From Phenylobacterium sp. (GTDB taxonomy: Bacteria; Pseudomonadota; Alphaproteobacteria; Caulobacterales; Caulobacteraceae): a DNA stretch of 64,000 nucleotides. Within the stretch, counting starts at the first letter, position 1. Every line of letters begins with the position of its first letter. The stretch is taken from contig NZ_JAUYAW010000037.1 in the NCBI RefSeq assembly GCF_030693405.1, forward strand, positions 36,435 to 100,434, read 5' to 3'. The notes below the pieces were generated by a model. That model was not told the DNA's origin and did not search any database. It saw nothing but the letters and a program-made list of their open reading frames with translations. Made by a program: the position numbers and the translations under genes. Positions 1 to 7,221 of the stretch are shown here, piece by piece.

Positions 1-709
1 CGCCTTCGGCCAGCAGCTTCACGCCGCGGATGCCGTCGAGGCTGGCGTCGAAGCGGATGCCCTCGTCGATGGTGTGATCGCTCTCGGCGCCGTTCTCGTC
101 CTTGATCTTCAGGGCGACGATTTCGTCCTTGAAGGCCCCGGCTTGCGTCGCGGCGATGGCGCGCTGGTGGCTGTTATAGGCGTACTCGTCCAGCTGGTCC
201 TTGGTGAGGCCGTACTTCTTGGCCATCATCTCGGCGCCCATGAACTGGGAAAACTGGATGTTGGGATAGCGCTCCTCCATCCGTGGGCTCTTGTACTGGC
301 CCATGCCAGCCTTGGCGGCGAGCGCGGCCGACGAGCCCATGGGCACGCGGGTCATGCTTTCGACGCCAGCGGCGATGACCACGTCCTGGGTGCCGCTCAT
401 AACGGCTTGCGCGGCAAACTGCAGGGCCTGCTGCGAGGAGCCGCACTGGCGGTCGATCGAGGTGCCGGGCACGCTTTCCGGCAGCTTGGAGGCCATGACG
501 GCGTTGCGGGCCACATTGATGGCCTGCTCGCCCACCTGCATGACGCAGCCCATGACCACGTCCTCGACCCGGGCCGGGTCCATGCCCGTGCGGTCGACCA
601 GTTCGTTGAGCACCACAGCGCCCAGATCCACCGGATGCCAGTCTTTCAGCTTGCCGCCCTTGCGGCCGCCGGCCGTGCGCGTGGCCGCGACGATATAGGC
701 TTCGCCCAT
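1..709 (-). CDS. Thiolase (acetyl-CoA C-acetyltransferase family), 3' end outside window
   Basis: The first 236 codons of a thiolase are visible; the gene runs off the left edge. The protein opens MGEAYIVAATRTAGGRKGGK and carries the nucleophilic cysteine at residue 89 in the motif IDRQCGSSQQA, the expected position for the acyl-accepting Cys. The GVESMTRVPMGS segment is also typical. Thiolases of this class condense or cleave acyl-CoA in beta-oxidation or acetoacetyl-CoA formation in the cytosol. The His and second Cys of the C-terminal half lie outside the window, so degradative and biosynthetic types cannot be separated. The 165-nt gap to the next gene upstream presumably holds its promoter. 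Confidence 0.95.
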   Translation of the reverse strand, partial: MGEAYIVAATRTAGGRKGGKLKDWHPVDLGAVVLNELVDRTGMDPARVEDVVMGCVMQVGEQAINVARNAVMASKLPESVPGTSIDRQCGSSQQALQFAAQAVMSGTQDVVIAAGVESMTRVPMGSSAALAAKAGMGQYKSPRMEERYPNIQFSQFMGAEMMAKKYGLTKDQLDEYAYNSHQRAIAATQAGAFKDEIVALKIKDENGAESDHTIDEGIRFDASLDGIRGVKLLAEG

Positions 710-874
710 TGTTCCGCTCCCTTGCCTGGACCCCAGGCCGGGCCAGATGGGGTCATCTGCGCCGGGCGAAGGATCGATCTTCTAAAGCTTGCCGCGCGCC
801 CTGTGGCGCGTCGAAAACAAGTCTATTCAGGCGCCGCGAGGTAAGCCAACTGGGCGTTTTGGGGCGTTTTTTGC

Positions 875-1786
875 TCAGATCGGGAGGACGGCGCCGGGCT
901 GGGCTGGGTCCAGGCGGAAGGTGGCCGGCAGGACCCGCTCGTGGGCCTTCTGCAGCTTCAAGGCCTTGGCCCCCCGGGCCAGGGCGAGCTTGCCCAGATT
1001 GGCCGGGCTGACCCCGTCGCTCAGGCGCGGCCGCATTCCAGCCCGCCGGCGCATCACGCCATTGGCGTAGATCACATTGGCCCGCAGCAGGGCCTGAGGC
1101 GTCATGAATTCCATGGAAAGCGAGACATTGAGCATCGGCCCGTTCTCGATCCGGTGCGGGGCGTTCTGGGCCCAGGTGACCATGCGGCCCGGGGTCAGCT
1201 CGACCTCTTCGGCGCCGGCGTCCCAGCTCGGATCAAAGGCGAACTGCTCGGCGCTCTCCCGCAGGACGATCTTCTCCAGGGCTTCTTCGCCGACATAGGG
1301 CGCCTTGGGCGGATAGACCCAGACCCGCTTGGTCCCGCGGATCTGCCACAGGGACACCAGCGGCACGTCCAGATGATAGAAGACCTGCGCATTGGCCGAG
1401 GAGATCAGCACGCCGAGGTCGCGCTTGAAGGTGCGCAGGCCAGGCGCCATGGCCTCCTTCTCGGCGAACACCTCATCGGCCAGATCGGCATAGGGTTTCA
1501 GATAGAGGTTGGCCTCCCGGAGGTTCAGCCAGATCCGGCCGGCCTTGGCCGACTCCAGAAGCTGCGCCCCGGTGAGGCCATCGCCCGAGCCCTTGCGCCA
1601 GGTGGTCCAGGCCCGGGGGTCCTCCCCCATGGTGAAAACCCCCAGCTTGCTCCGGGGATAGGCCTCAAGCGCTTCGGCCAGACCCTCGTCGGTGAACATC
1701 GGTCGCTGGTGCAGGTCGTGGGTGAAGTTGAGCGTCTGTTTGCCGAAGGCCGCGGCCTTCTCATCGGTCCAGTCTTGGATGATCAT
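875..1786 (-). CDS. Cupin-like / JmjC-type putative Fe(II) oxygenase
   Basis: A 303-aa protein starting MIIQDWTDEK. A longer in-frame reading exists, but it would run through the end of the upstream glycosyltransferase gene, so the ATG at 1786, 16 nt after that gene's stop, is preferred. The segment VFYHLDVPLVSLWQIRG (H138, D140) followed by PHRIENGPMLNVSLS (H211) fits the HxD...H iron-binding triad of cupin-like/JmjC hydroxylases. The KRVWVYPP strand after the first motif is typical of that fold. It is the last gene of a minus-strand run with a GT2 glycosyltransferase and an acetyltransferase, so a role in modifying a surface glycan or its carrier is possible. The substrate is unknown. Confidence 0.75.
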   Translation of the reverse strand: MIIQDWTDEKAAAFGKQTLNFTHDLHQRPMFTDEGLAEALEAYPRSKLGVFTMGEDPRAWTTWRKGSGDGLTGAQLLESAKAGRIWLNLREANLYLKPYADLADEVFAEKEAMAPGLRTFKRDLGVLISSANAQVFYHLDVPLVSLWQIRGTKRVWVYPPKAPYVGEEALEKIVLRESAEQFAFDPSWDAGAEEVELTPGRMVTWAQNAPHRIENGPMLNVSLSMEFMTPQALLRANVIYANGVMRRRAGMRPRLSDGVSPANLGKLALARGAKALKLQKAHERVLPATFRLDPAQPGAVLPI

Positions 1787-1802
1787 CTGAGGTCTCACCG
1801 GG

Positions 1803-2729
1803 TCAGGCCGCGCTGCGGCCATAGAATTCGATCTTGAAGGGACCCCACCACAGGGTCTTGCCGAGGCCGCGGGCGGCGCGGTCCAGGGTGAAGGCGAAGT
1901 CGGGCGCACGGAGCAGCCACTTCACGGCGGCCAGCAGTCCGAAGACCCCGGCCTGGACCAGCCCCTGCGCCATCCAGAAGGCGAGGCCAGGATAGTTGGG
2001 TGGCGTGGCCGCGGCGCAGGCCGCCGAAGGCCCCTGGCCATAGGCGAAGGCGCGGCGGATCGTATAGTCCAGGCTCAGCCGGCTCGGGACCGGGTCCTCC
2101 CAGACATAGGCTTCGCCCGCCCAGGCGAACCGCGCGCCCCGCGCCTTCATCTGTCCAAACAGCAGGTCGTCCTCGCCGCCGATGTGGTTGCGCAGAGCTG
2201 AGAACGGCGCATGGGGATCTGGCAGGGCCGCGCGGCGCAACAGGCTGTTGCCGCAGCCGTAATAGTCCTCGATCAGTCCCGTCTCCGCCGGTCCCAGGCG
2301 TGAGAAGAAGGTCTCAAGATAGACGCGGTGTCGGGTGACCTCTGGGGGCGCCCGACCCCGCACGGGGCCGAAGACCACGTCGGCGGCCAGGGTGGCGCGC
2401 GTGGACAATAGTCCCGCGAGCCAGTTGGGCGGCGCTTCCTCGTCATCATCCAGGAAGGCGATCAGCTCCCCGTTCGCCCGGGCTAGCGCCGCATTGCGCG
2501 CGTTGGCGACGCCGGCTTTCGGCTCGTGCACATAGACCACCGGAAAGGGCGCCTCGGTCGCCAGGGCCTCGACGGTCGCCTGGGCCGAAGGAACCTGGTC
2601 GTTGTCGACCACCACAAGCTCAAGGCGCGCCGGATGCACGCCCTGTTGCGCAAAGACGCTGCGCGCCGCCACGCTCAGGCCCGAAAGCCGGCGCTGGGTT
2701 GGGATGATCAGGCTGACCGTTTCCGACAT
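1803..2729 (-). CDS. Family 2 glycosyltransferase
   Basis: A 308-aa GT-A fold glycosyltransferase. It opens with the family 2 signature VSLIIPTQRR (residues 5-14), has VVVDND near 39-44 for nucleotide-sugar binding, and the metal-binding acidic cluster FLDDDEEAPPNW at 92-103. GGEDDLLFGQMKARG near residue 195 matches the ED catalytic-base region. A hydrophobic stretch in the C-terminal third (LAFWMAQGLVQAGVFGLL) suggests membrane association. Seven nt separate it from the upstream acetyltransferase gene, so the two are very likely co-transcribed. The sugar donor and acceptor cannot be read from sequence. Confidence 0.9.
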   Translation of the reverse strand: MSETVSLIIPTQRRLSGLSVAARSVFAQQGVHPARLELVVVDNDQVPSAQATVEALATEAPFPVVYVHEPKAGVANARNAALARANGELIAFLDDDEEAPPNWLAGLLSTRATLAADVVFGPVRGRAPPEVTRHRVYLETFFSRLGPAETGLIEDYYGCGNSLLRRAALPDPHAPFSALRNHIGGEDDLLFGQMKARGARFAWAGEAYVWEDPVPSRLSLDYTIRRAFAYGQGPSAACAAATPPNYPGLAFWMAQGLVQAGVFGLLAAVKWLLRAPDFAFTLDRAARGLGKTLWWGPFKIEFYGRSAA

Positions 2730-2736
2730 GTCTGAC

Positions 2737-3876
2737 TCACCCCTCGATCTCCGCGCCGGTGCGACGCGCCTTGGACGCCACGGCGTTGGCCAGGCCGCGC
2801 ATTCGGCCGCTCAGGGTGACTTCTACGTCCGAGATGGTTTCGAAACGGCGCCGCACCCGGCCAGCCAGCGGACCGCAGCCGGCCCCCGCCAGACGCCAGG
2901 CGCCCTCCCCCAGGCGCGAGCGCCAGCCGGCGGCGCCGGCCGCCAGGGCTGTGCCTTCGCCGATCTCGCGATGGGTCAGGGCATAGGGCGCCTTGTAGTG
3001 GTCGTGCCCAGGGCCGAGGTCGTAGGTCCGAAGGCCAAGGTCCGGCATGGCGGCGATGGCCTGAAGCAGGAAGAGCTGGCCCACCGAATAGGCGCCCATC
3101 TCAGGATCGGTCGCGGCGATCCAGGGATGGTACACATCCGCGAGGCGCACGCCGAAATGGCCGGCGACAACCTTGCCGTCCACACGCAGGGTGATCATCA
3201 GGCCACGGAAGTCGCCCTGCGTCGTTGAGAACAGGCGGCCCATCAGCTCACGCGTCCAGTCCGGCGCCAGGAAGTCGTGCGCGCCGGTGCGTTGGAGCTG
3301 ATCGCGTTTCCAGGCGATCAGCTGGTCGAAGGCCGCCCGATCCTCGTCCGGCGCGCTCAGGGTGAGTTCCCCCAGCTCCCGGGCGACCTTGCTCTGCAGC
3401 CGGCGGTAGTTCTTGAATCGCTTGGGGCTCTGGGCGCGCAGCGCCTCCAGATAGGCGTCGGCGCCCTGCGAAAGCTCGATCACATAGGCGACCTGGCGGC
3501 TGCGCACGGCGGCGTCGAACATCCCATGGGGATCGATCAGGCCAGTGAACCGCAAGGCGCCAAGACCCGCCTCCGCCAGCGCGTCTGTGGCGGGGAGCGG
3601 CGCCCGGCTGACCAAGGCGTGATAGTCCGACAGGGGCGCGCCGATCGGCCGGGCCAGGCCACCTGTCTTCAAATGGTGCGGCAGGAAGCCGACCGCCTCC
3701 CCATCCCGCCGCCAGATCGCCACCCGGGCGTCGGGCCGCACCGCGCCCACGGCCCGGGCGAAGTCCGGCCCCAGCAGCGGCGAGGCGAAGGCCGGCTCGG
3801 CGGCGGCGATAGCCCGCCAGGCCGCGATGTCATCGCGGGAGAGGTCGGCCGGGTGCAGGGTTTGGCTTGGTGACAT
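2737..3876 (-). CDS. CelD/FemAB-like GNAT acetyltransferase
   Basis: A 379-aa protein with the layout of the GNAT proteins grouped as CelD/BcsL or BioF2-like acyltransferases. The N-terminal half has an SPLLGPDFARAVGAVRPD segment and WRRDGEAVGFLPHHL. The C-terminal GNAT core has DFRGLMITLRVDGKVVAGHFGVRLADVYHPWIAATDPEMGA, then a strand ending YDLGPGHDHYKAPYA. The family includes Caulobacter HfsK, which acts on holdfast polysaccharide, and proteins linked to cellulose export. Its place beside a GT2 gene supports a glycan-modification role, but orthology to HfsK is only a suggestion. The ATG at 3876 gives the family's usual length. Confidence 0.8.
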   Translation of the reverse strand: MSPSQTLHPADLSRDDIAAWRAIAAAEPAFASPLLGPDFARAVGAVRPDARVAIWRRDGEAVGFLPHHLKTGGLARPIGAPLSDYHALVSRAPLPATDALAEAGLGALRFTGLIDPHGMFDAAVRSRQVAYVIELSQGADAYLEALRAQSPKRFKNYRRLQSKVARELGELTLSAPDEDRAAFDQLIAWKRDQLQRTGAHDFLAPDWTRELMGRLFSTTQGDFRGLMITLRVDGKVVAGHFGVRLADVYHPWIAATDPEMGAYSVGQLFLLQAIAAMPDLGLRTYDLGPGHDHYKAPYALTHREIGEGTALAAGAAGWRSRLGEGAWRLAGAGCGPLAGRVRRRFETISDVEVTLSGRMRGLANAVASKARRTGAEIEG

Positions 3877-3935
3877 CAGACGGTTCCGCTTGAGCCGTCC
3901 CGAAGAGGGATCAGCTGGGGGAGCCGATGCAAGCC

Positions 3936-4445
3936 TCAGGCCGCTCCGCTTATGGAAAACACTTTATGAACAATGGTTTGCAGCCAGGAGGCGTCCACCT
4001 CATCGAAGGCCGACTTCTGGTCTGAGTCCACGTCCAGAACCCCGATGAGCCCCCCTGCGGAATCGAACACCGGGACGACGATCTCGCTGGCCGATCGGGC
4101 GTCGCAGGCGATGTGACCGGGGAAGGCGTGGACGTCCTCCACCACCTGAATCTGGCCAGTCTCGGCGGCCGCGCCGCAGACCCCGCGGCCAAAGGCGATC
4201 CGCAGGCAGCCCAGGGTTCCTTGATAGGGTCCGACCACCAGCTCCCGGGGATTGTCGGCGTCGACCACATAGAACCCGGTCCAGAAGAAGTGGTCGAAGC
4301 TGGCGGCCAGCATCGAGGCCACCGTCGCCATGCGCGCGGTGAGGTTGGGTTCGCCGTCCAGAACGGCGGCGATTTCGTCGGCGAGGGCGGCGTAACGCTC
4401 GTCCTTCTCGGCGGGCAGGATCAGGTCGTTGAATGCTTCGGCCAT
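3936..4445 (-). CDS. msrC: Free methionine-(R)-sulfoxide reductase (GAF domain)
   Basis: A 169-aa single-GAF-domain protein. It has the signature of fRMsr enzymes: GPYQGTLGCLRIAFGRGVCG, then FPGHIACDARSASEIVVP, ending with a GVLDVDSD segment. The three conserved cysteines fall at residues 80, 90 and 114, so the redox-active set is complete. The enzyme reduces free L-methionine-R-sulfoxide in the cytosol with thioredoxin as electron donor, salvaging methionine after oxidative damage. Length and residue pattern match the family closely. It lies on the minus strand between a response regulator and the acetyltransferase gene, with gaps of 36 and 59 nt. Confidence 0.93.
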   Translation of the reverse strand: MAEAFNDLILPAEKDERYAALADEIAAVLDGEPNLTARMATVASMLAASFDHFFWTGFYVVDADNPRELVVGPYQGTLGCLRIAFGRGVCGAAAETGQIQVVEDVHAFPGHIACDARSASEIVVPVFDSAGGLIGVLDVDSDQKSAFDEVDASWLQTIVHKVFSISGAA

Positions 4446-4481
4446 GCCCCCTCCTAGCCGAACCCGGCCGCGGGGGCGAGA

Positions 4482-5411
4482 TCAGGCCGCCAGGATCTGG
4501 CGGGCGGCGCGCTTGCGACGGATCAGAGCCTCGAGGCCCCGCACCAGCTTGGCGGCGCCCACGGCGTCGTGATCGTCGCCTTCCAGGATCTGGCCCAGGA
4601 CATTGAGGTGGGCCTCGACCACCTCGGCCTCACAATGTTCCATGCCGCCGACCTCGGCCGCATAGGCGAGCAGGTCGTCGGTGGCCCGCTCCAACATGCG
4701 GTCGCGCACCTGGCGGGCGCGGAAGCGGGTGTGCTGCATCACGCGGTAGGTCATCTGCAGCGTGGCGCGATCCACCCCGCCCCGAGCGACGATGAGCCGG
4801 CGCATGGCCTCAAGCTCGACGCTGATGGTTTCCCGCGCCGCCTGGCGTTCCACGACATCGACCACTTCATCGGGGTCGCTGGTCCGGCGCAGGGGGCCGG
4901 CATAGCTGATCTCGGCCTTGCGACGGCGATCTGGGCCGAGATAGTTGGCGCTGACAATAAAACTGCGTGGCTGGGTGAGCACCGCCTGGAGCCGCGACAG
5001 CAGAGCCGCCGGCGTGAACGGCTTCATCACGAACTCATTGACCCCCGCCTCTCGGGCGATCTCCACCTCAGAAGCGTTGCGATGGCCGGTGACCATGATC
5101 ACAGGAATGGCCGGGTTGGGGACCGTGGGGTCCCGGGCGACCGCCGCCTGGCGGATAGAGCGAGTGAGCTCAAGGCCGTCCATGAGGGGCATGCGCCAAT
5201 CAGTGAAGATGACGTCCGGCTCCTGGCGGGCCAGGGCGTGCCGAGCGCTGACACCCTCACTGGCGGCGTAGACGCCCCCCACGCCTGCGGCGCGTAGCAC
5301 ATCGACAATCAGCCGGACCGTGTTGGCGTGGTCGTCCACGACCAACACCTTCAGACCCGACAGATCATCCGCCTTGAGATTTGCGCTGGGTAAGTGCCGC
5401 CGACTGTTCAT
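4482..5411 (-). CDS. CheY-type response regulator with helical C-terminal domain
   Basis: A 309-aa protein. Residues 20-150 are a receiver domain: acidic pair D27/D28 in KVLVVDDH, phospho-acceptor D71 in FTDWRMP, T108 in MVTGH and K130 in VMKPF. The linker carries SFIVSANYLGPDRRRK, a motif common in alphaproteobacterial receiver proteins. The rest (about 180-309) is predicted alpha-helical and charged, with no recognisable DNA-binding or GGDEF/EAL domain. It may therefore act by protein contact. No cognate histidine kinase is adjacent, so its input is unknown. Confidence 0.88.
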   Translation of the reverse strand: MNSRRHLPSANLKADDLSGLKVLVVDDHANTVRLIVDVLRAAGVGGVYAASEGVSARHALARQEPDVIFTDWRMPLMDGLELTRSIRQAAVARDPTVPNPAIPVIMVTGHRNASEVEIAREAGVNEFVMKPFTPAALLSRLQAVLTQPRSFIVSANYLGPDRRRKAEISYAGPLRRTSDPDEVVDVVERQAARETISVELEAMRRLIVARGGVDRATLQMTYRVMQHTRFRARQVRDRMLERATDDLLAYAAEVGGMEHCEAEVVEAHLNVLGQILEGDDHDAVGAAKLVRGLEALIRRKRAARQILAA

Positions 5412-5486
5412 CCGTCCCCCGTCCTTGCCGACATTGCCGGCCAGGACTTGAGATGCGGTTTATGGTCAAGGTTAACGGCGCCTCGT

Positions 5487-5693
5487 TCAGCTGGTCGGGC
5501 GGACCTTGTCTCGGAAGTCGTCTTCGGTCTGGTCGTAGCGGTCGGGATGACGATACTCTTCCCGCGTGGCCTGCTCGGTCACCACATCATTCCGGCGGTC
5601 GCGGCGGCTGTAGCGGAACAGTCCATAGGCGATGGCCAGCCCCAACAGGGCCGCACCAATGGGGAAGAGAAGCTCCCAGCTCAGATTCAACAT
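5487..5693 (-). CDS. Small single-pass membrane protein, probable general-stress gene
   Basis: A 68-aa protein with one hydrophobic segment near the N terminus (LLFPIGAALLGLAIAYGLF) followed by an Arg/Asp-rich hydrophilic tail (YSRRDRRNDVVTEQATREEY). This predicts a membrane anchor with a cytoplasmic charged tail. A strong Shine-Dalgarno (AAAGGAG) lies 6 nt before the ATG, supporting a real gene. An EcfG-type promoter lies just upstream, so it is probably induced in the general stress response. No function can be assigned. Confidence 0.75.
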   Translation of the reverse strand: MLNLSWELLFPIGAALLGLAIAYGLFRYSRRDRRNDVVTEQATREEYRHPDRYDQTEDDFRDKVRPTS

Positions 5694-5713
5694 GGCGGTC
5701 TCCTTTCAGGACA

Positions 5714-5739
5714 AACGGTCCCGAACAGAGGGGAGTTCC
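5714..5739 (-). promoter_or_regulatory. EcfG (SigT)-type general stress promoter
   Basis: Read on the minus strand, GGAAC (5739-5735) is followed after 17 nt by CGTT (5717-5714). This is an exact match to the alphaproteobacterial EcfG consensus GGAAC-N16/17-CGTT. It sits 20 nt upstream of the small membrane protein's ATG and just after the porin stop codon. Confidence 0.65.
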
Positions 5740-5745
5740 CCTTAC

Positions 5746-7080
5746 CTACCAGTCGATGGCGGTCCTCAGGGTCAGCAGGGTCTCATCCACGGGACTGGCG
5801 CGGAGCCGCTCAACCCGGGCCTGGATCAGATTGGCCGACAGGCGAAGTCGGGTGATCGGGAGCCAGTTGACCACCACGCCATAGGTCGTCATTTCGCCGC
5901 CATCTACGGTCTCGTCGCCGAGGTCGAGATAGGTGACCCGGACACCGGTTTCGAGCGCGCCCAGACCACCCTGGCCCAGGGGTTTGGCCGGTCTGATCCG
6001 CCCGAACACGCCGTTTTCGATATCGTAGGGACGGGGCTCGCCAGTCCAGCGCCAGGCCGCCTGGGCCGACCAGCCGTAGAAGTCGGGAGCTGAGATCGCG
6101 CCGGCATAGTCCACGCCGCCGCCCTCGGCCTGCAGGGTCAATGGCCCGGCCCCATAGCCGATCTCAACGCCGGCGAAGGTCCCCTCCTCAGAGATGAAGG
6201 CCCCGGTGTCCAGGAGGCGCGGGGCACGGCCCGTCTCCGGGCGGACGCGCAGCCACACGCCGGGACCCCGTTCGGGCATTTCGGTATGGTAGGCCGACAG
6301 CCCCAGGTGCAGGGCGGGCTCGCCGCTCAGCAGGTCGACATAGCCCCGCAAGGCCACCAGCCAGGCTTCCTCCCGTTCGGTGTCGAGGTCACCGTCCTCG
6401 GTCTCCCCAAACAGGCCGCCACTGACGCCCCACTGCTCCCCCCAGGCGCGGGCGGCGACACCCAGGCGCCGTCCCGGCGCGAATGTGGAGGCGTAGGCCG
6501 ATCGCTCCAGGAAGAGCGTCTCATTGCTGGATGTCAGTTCGTCCATCGTGATGGAAGGCTTGAAGTAGCCTGCCGAAATCACCCGGCCCTCGGCCAGCTC
6601 ATAGGTCAGCATCACATCCTGCAGCGACACCTCCGCGCCGCCGAAGTCTGCCTCCGCCACATACGAGAGCTGCTCGCTCAGATCGCCCTTTGCGCCCAGG
6701 CGAAACCGGCGCACCTCGGTCCCCGTGCTCTTGGAGCCTTCATCGTTGTTGTAGACCAGGGCGTCGAACTGAGCCCGGCCGCGCAGGGTGGGCGGCGCAA
6801 GGCCGGCGGGTTTCGGCGGCGCGGGGCCTGCGGCCTGCGCCAAGCTGACAGGCGCCTCTACAGGTTTCGGCTGAACCTCAGCTGTGACCCGCGCGATCGG
6901 CGCCTCGTTGCGCGCTTCCAGACGGGCAAGCCTCGCCTCCAGCTCACGAATCTTCGCCGCCTGCGCCTCGATCAGGGCCACAACCTCTGGCGACAGGGTC
7001 TCCTGCGCCTTCGCCTCAACGGCGACGAAGCTGAGGGCGATCGCCAACCAGGCGGCGTGAAGAGGTCTGCGGGCAAGCAT
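5746..7080 (-). CDS. OprO/OprP-like porin
   Basis: A 444-aa outer-membrane protein. Residues 1-26 form a signal peptide ending VEAKAQE. A short coiled coil follows at about 33-60 (VVALIEAQAAKIRELEARLARLEAR), then a Pro/Ala linker. From about residue 100 it is a beta-rich barrel with repeated amphipathic strands (FDALVYNNDEG, LSYVAEADFGGAEVSLQDVMLTYEL, VISAGYFKPSITMDE). This arrangement is standard for phosphate-selective porin O/P family members. The name reflects family membership; whether it prefers phosphate or polyphosphate is not proven, and no pho box was found. It diverges from the TonB receptor gene across a 141-nt intergenic region. Confidence 0.88.
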   Translation of the reverse strand: MLARRPLHAAWLAIALSFVAVEAKAQETLSPEVVALIEAQAAKIRELEARLARLEARNEAPIARVTAEVQPKPVEAPVSLAQAAGPAPPKPAGLAPPTLRGRAQFDALVYNNDEGSKSTGTEVRRFRLGAKGDLSEQLSYVAEADFGGAEVSLQDVMLTYELAEGRVISAGYFKPSITMDELTSSNETLFLERSAYASTFAPGRRLGVAARAWGEQWGVSGGLFGETEDGDLDTEREEAWLVALRGYVDLLSGEPALHLGLSAYHTEMPERGPGVWLRVRPETGRAPRLLDTGAFISEEGTFAGVEIGYGAGPLTLQAEGGGVDYAGAISAPDFYGWSAQAAWRWTGEPRPYDIENGVFGRIRPAKPLGQGGLGALETGVRVTYLDLGDETVDGGEMTTYGVVVNWLPITRLRLSANLIQARVERLRASPVDETLLTLRTAIDW

Positions 7081-7176
7081 TCCTCCCTATACTGAGGGTC
7101 TTCCGACTACGCCATAGCCTCGCCACCATCGGTGATCTGCGATTGGAAAGCTTTTGCGAGGGCGTCACCACACTGC

Positions 7177-7193
7177 TAATGCGACTGCGTTTC
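7177..7193. promoter_or_regulatory. Weak Fur-like site in the porin/TonB receptor intergenic region
   Basis: The sequence TAATGCGACTGCGTTTC contains one good alphaproteobacterial Fur half-site (AATGCGA) and a degenerate second half. It lies 29 nt upstream of the TonB-dependent receptor ATG, where iron repression would be expected. Symmetry is poor, so this is only a candidate. Confidence 0.25.
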
Positions 7194-7221
7194 AAAAACA
7201 TCGGCTCGCAAGGTCCACCCC

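Noticed and set aside
74..844. 256-codon plus-strand frame at the left edge.
   Set aside because: Antisense to the thiolase gene, whose catalytic Cys motif and start are clear on the minus strand.
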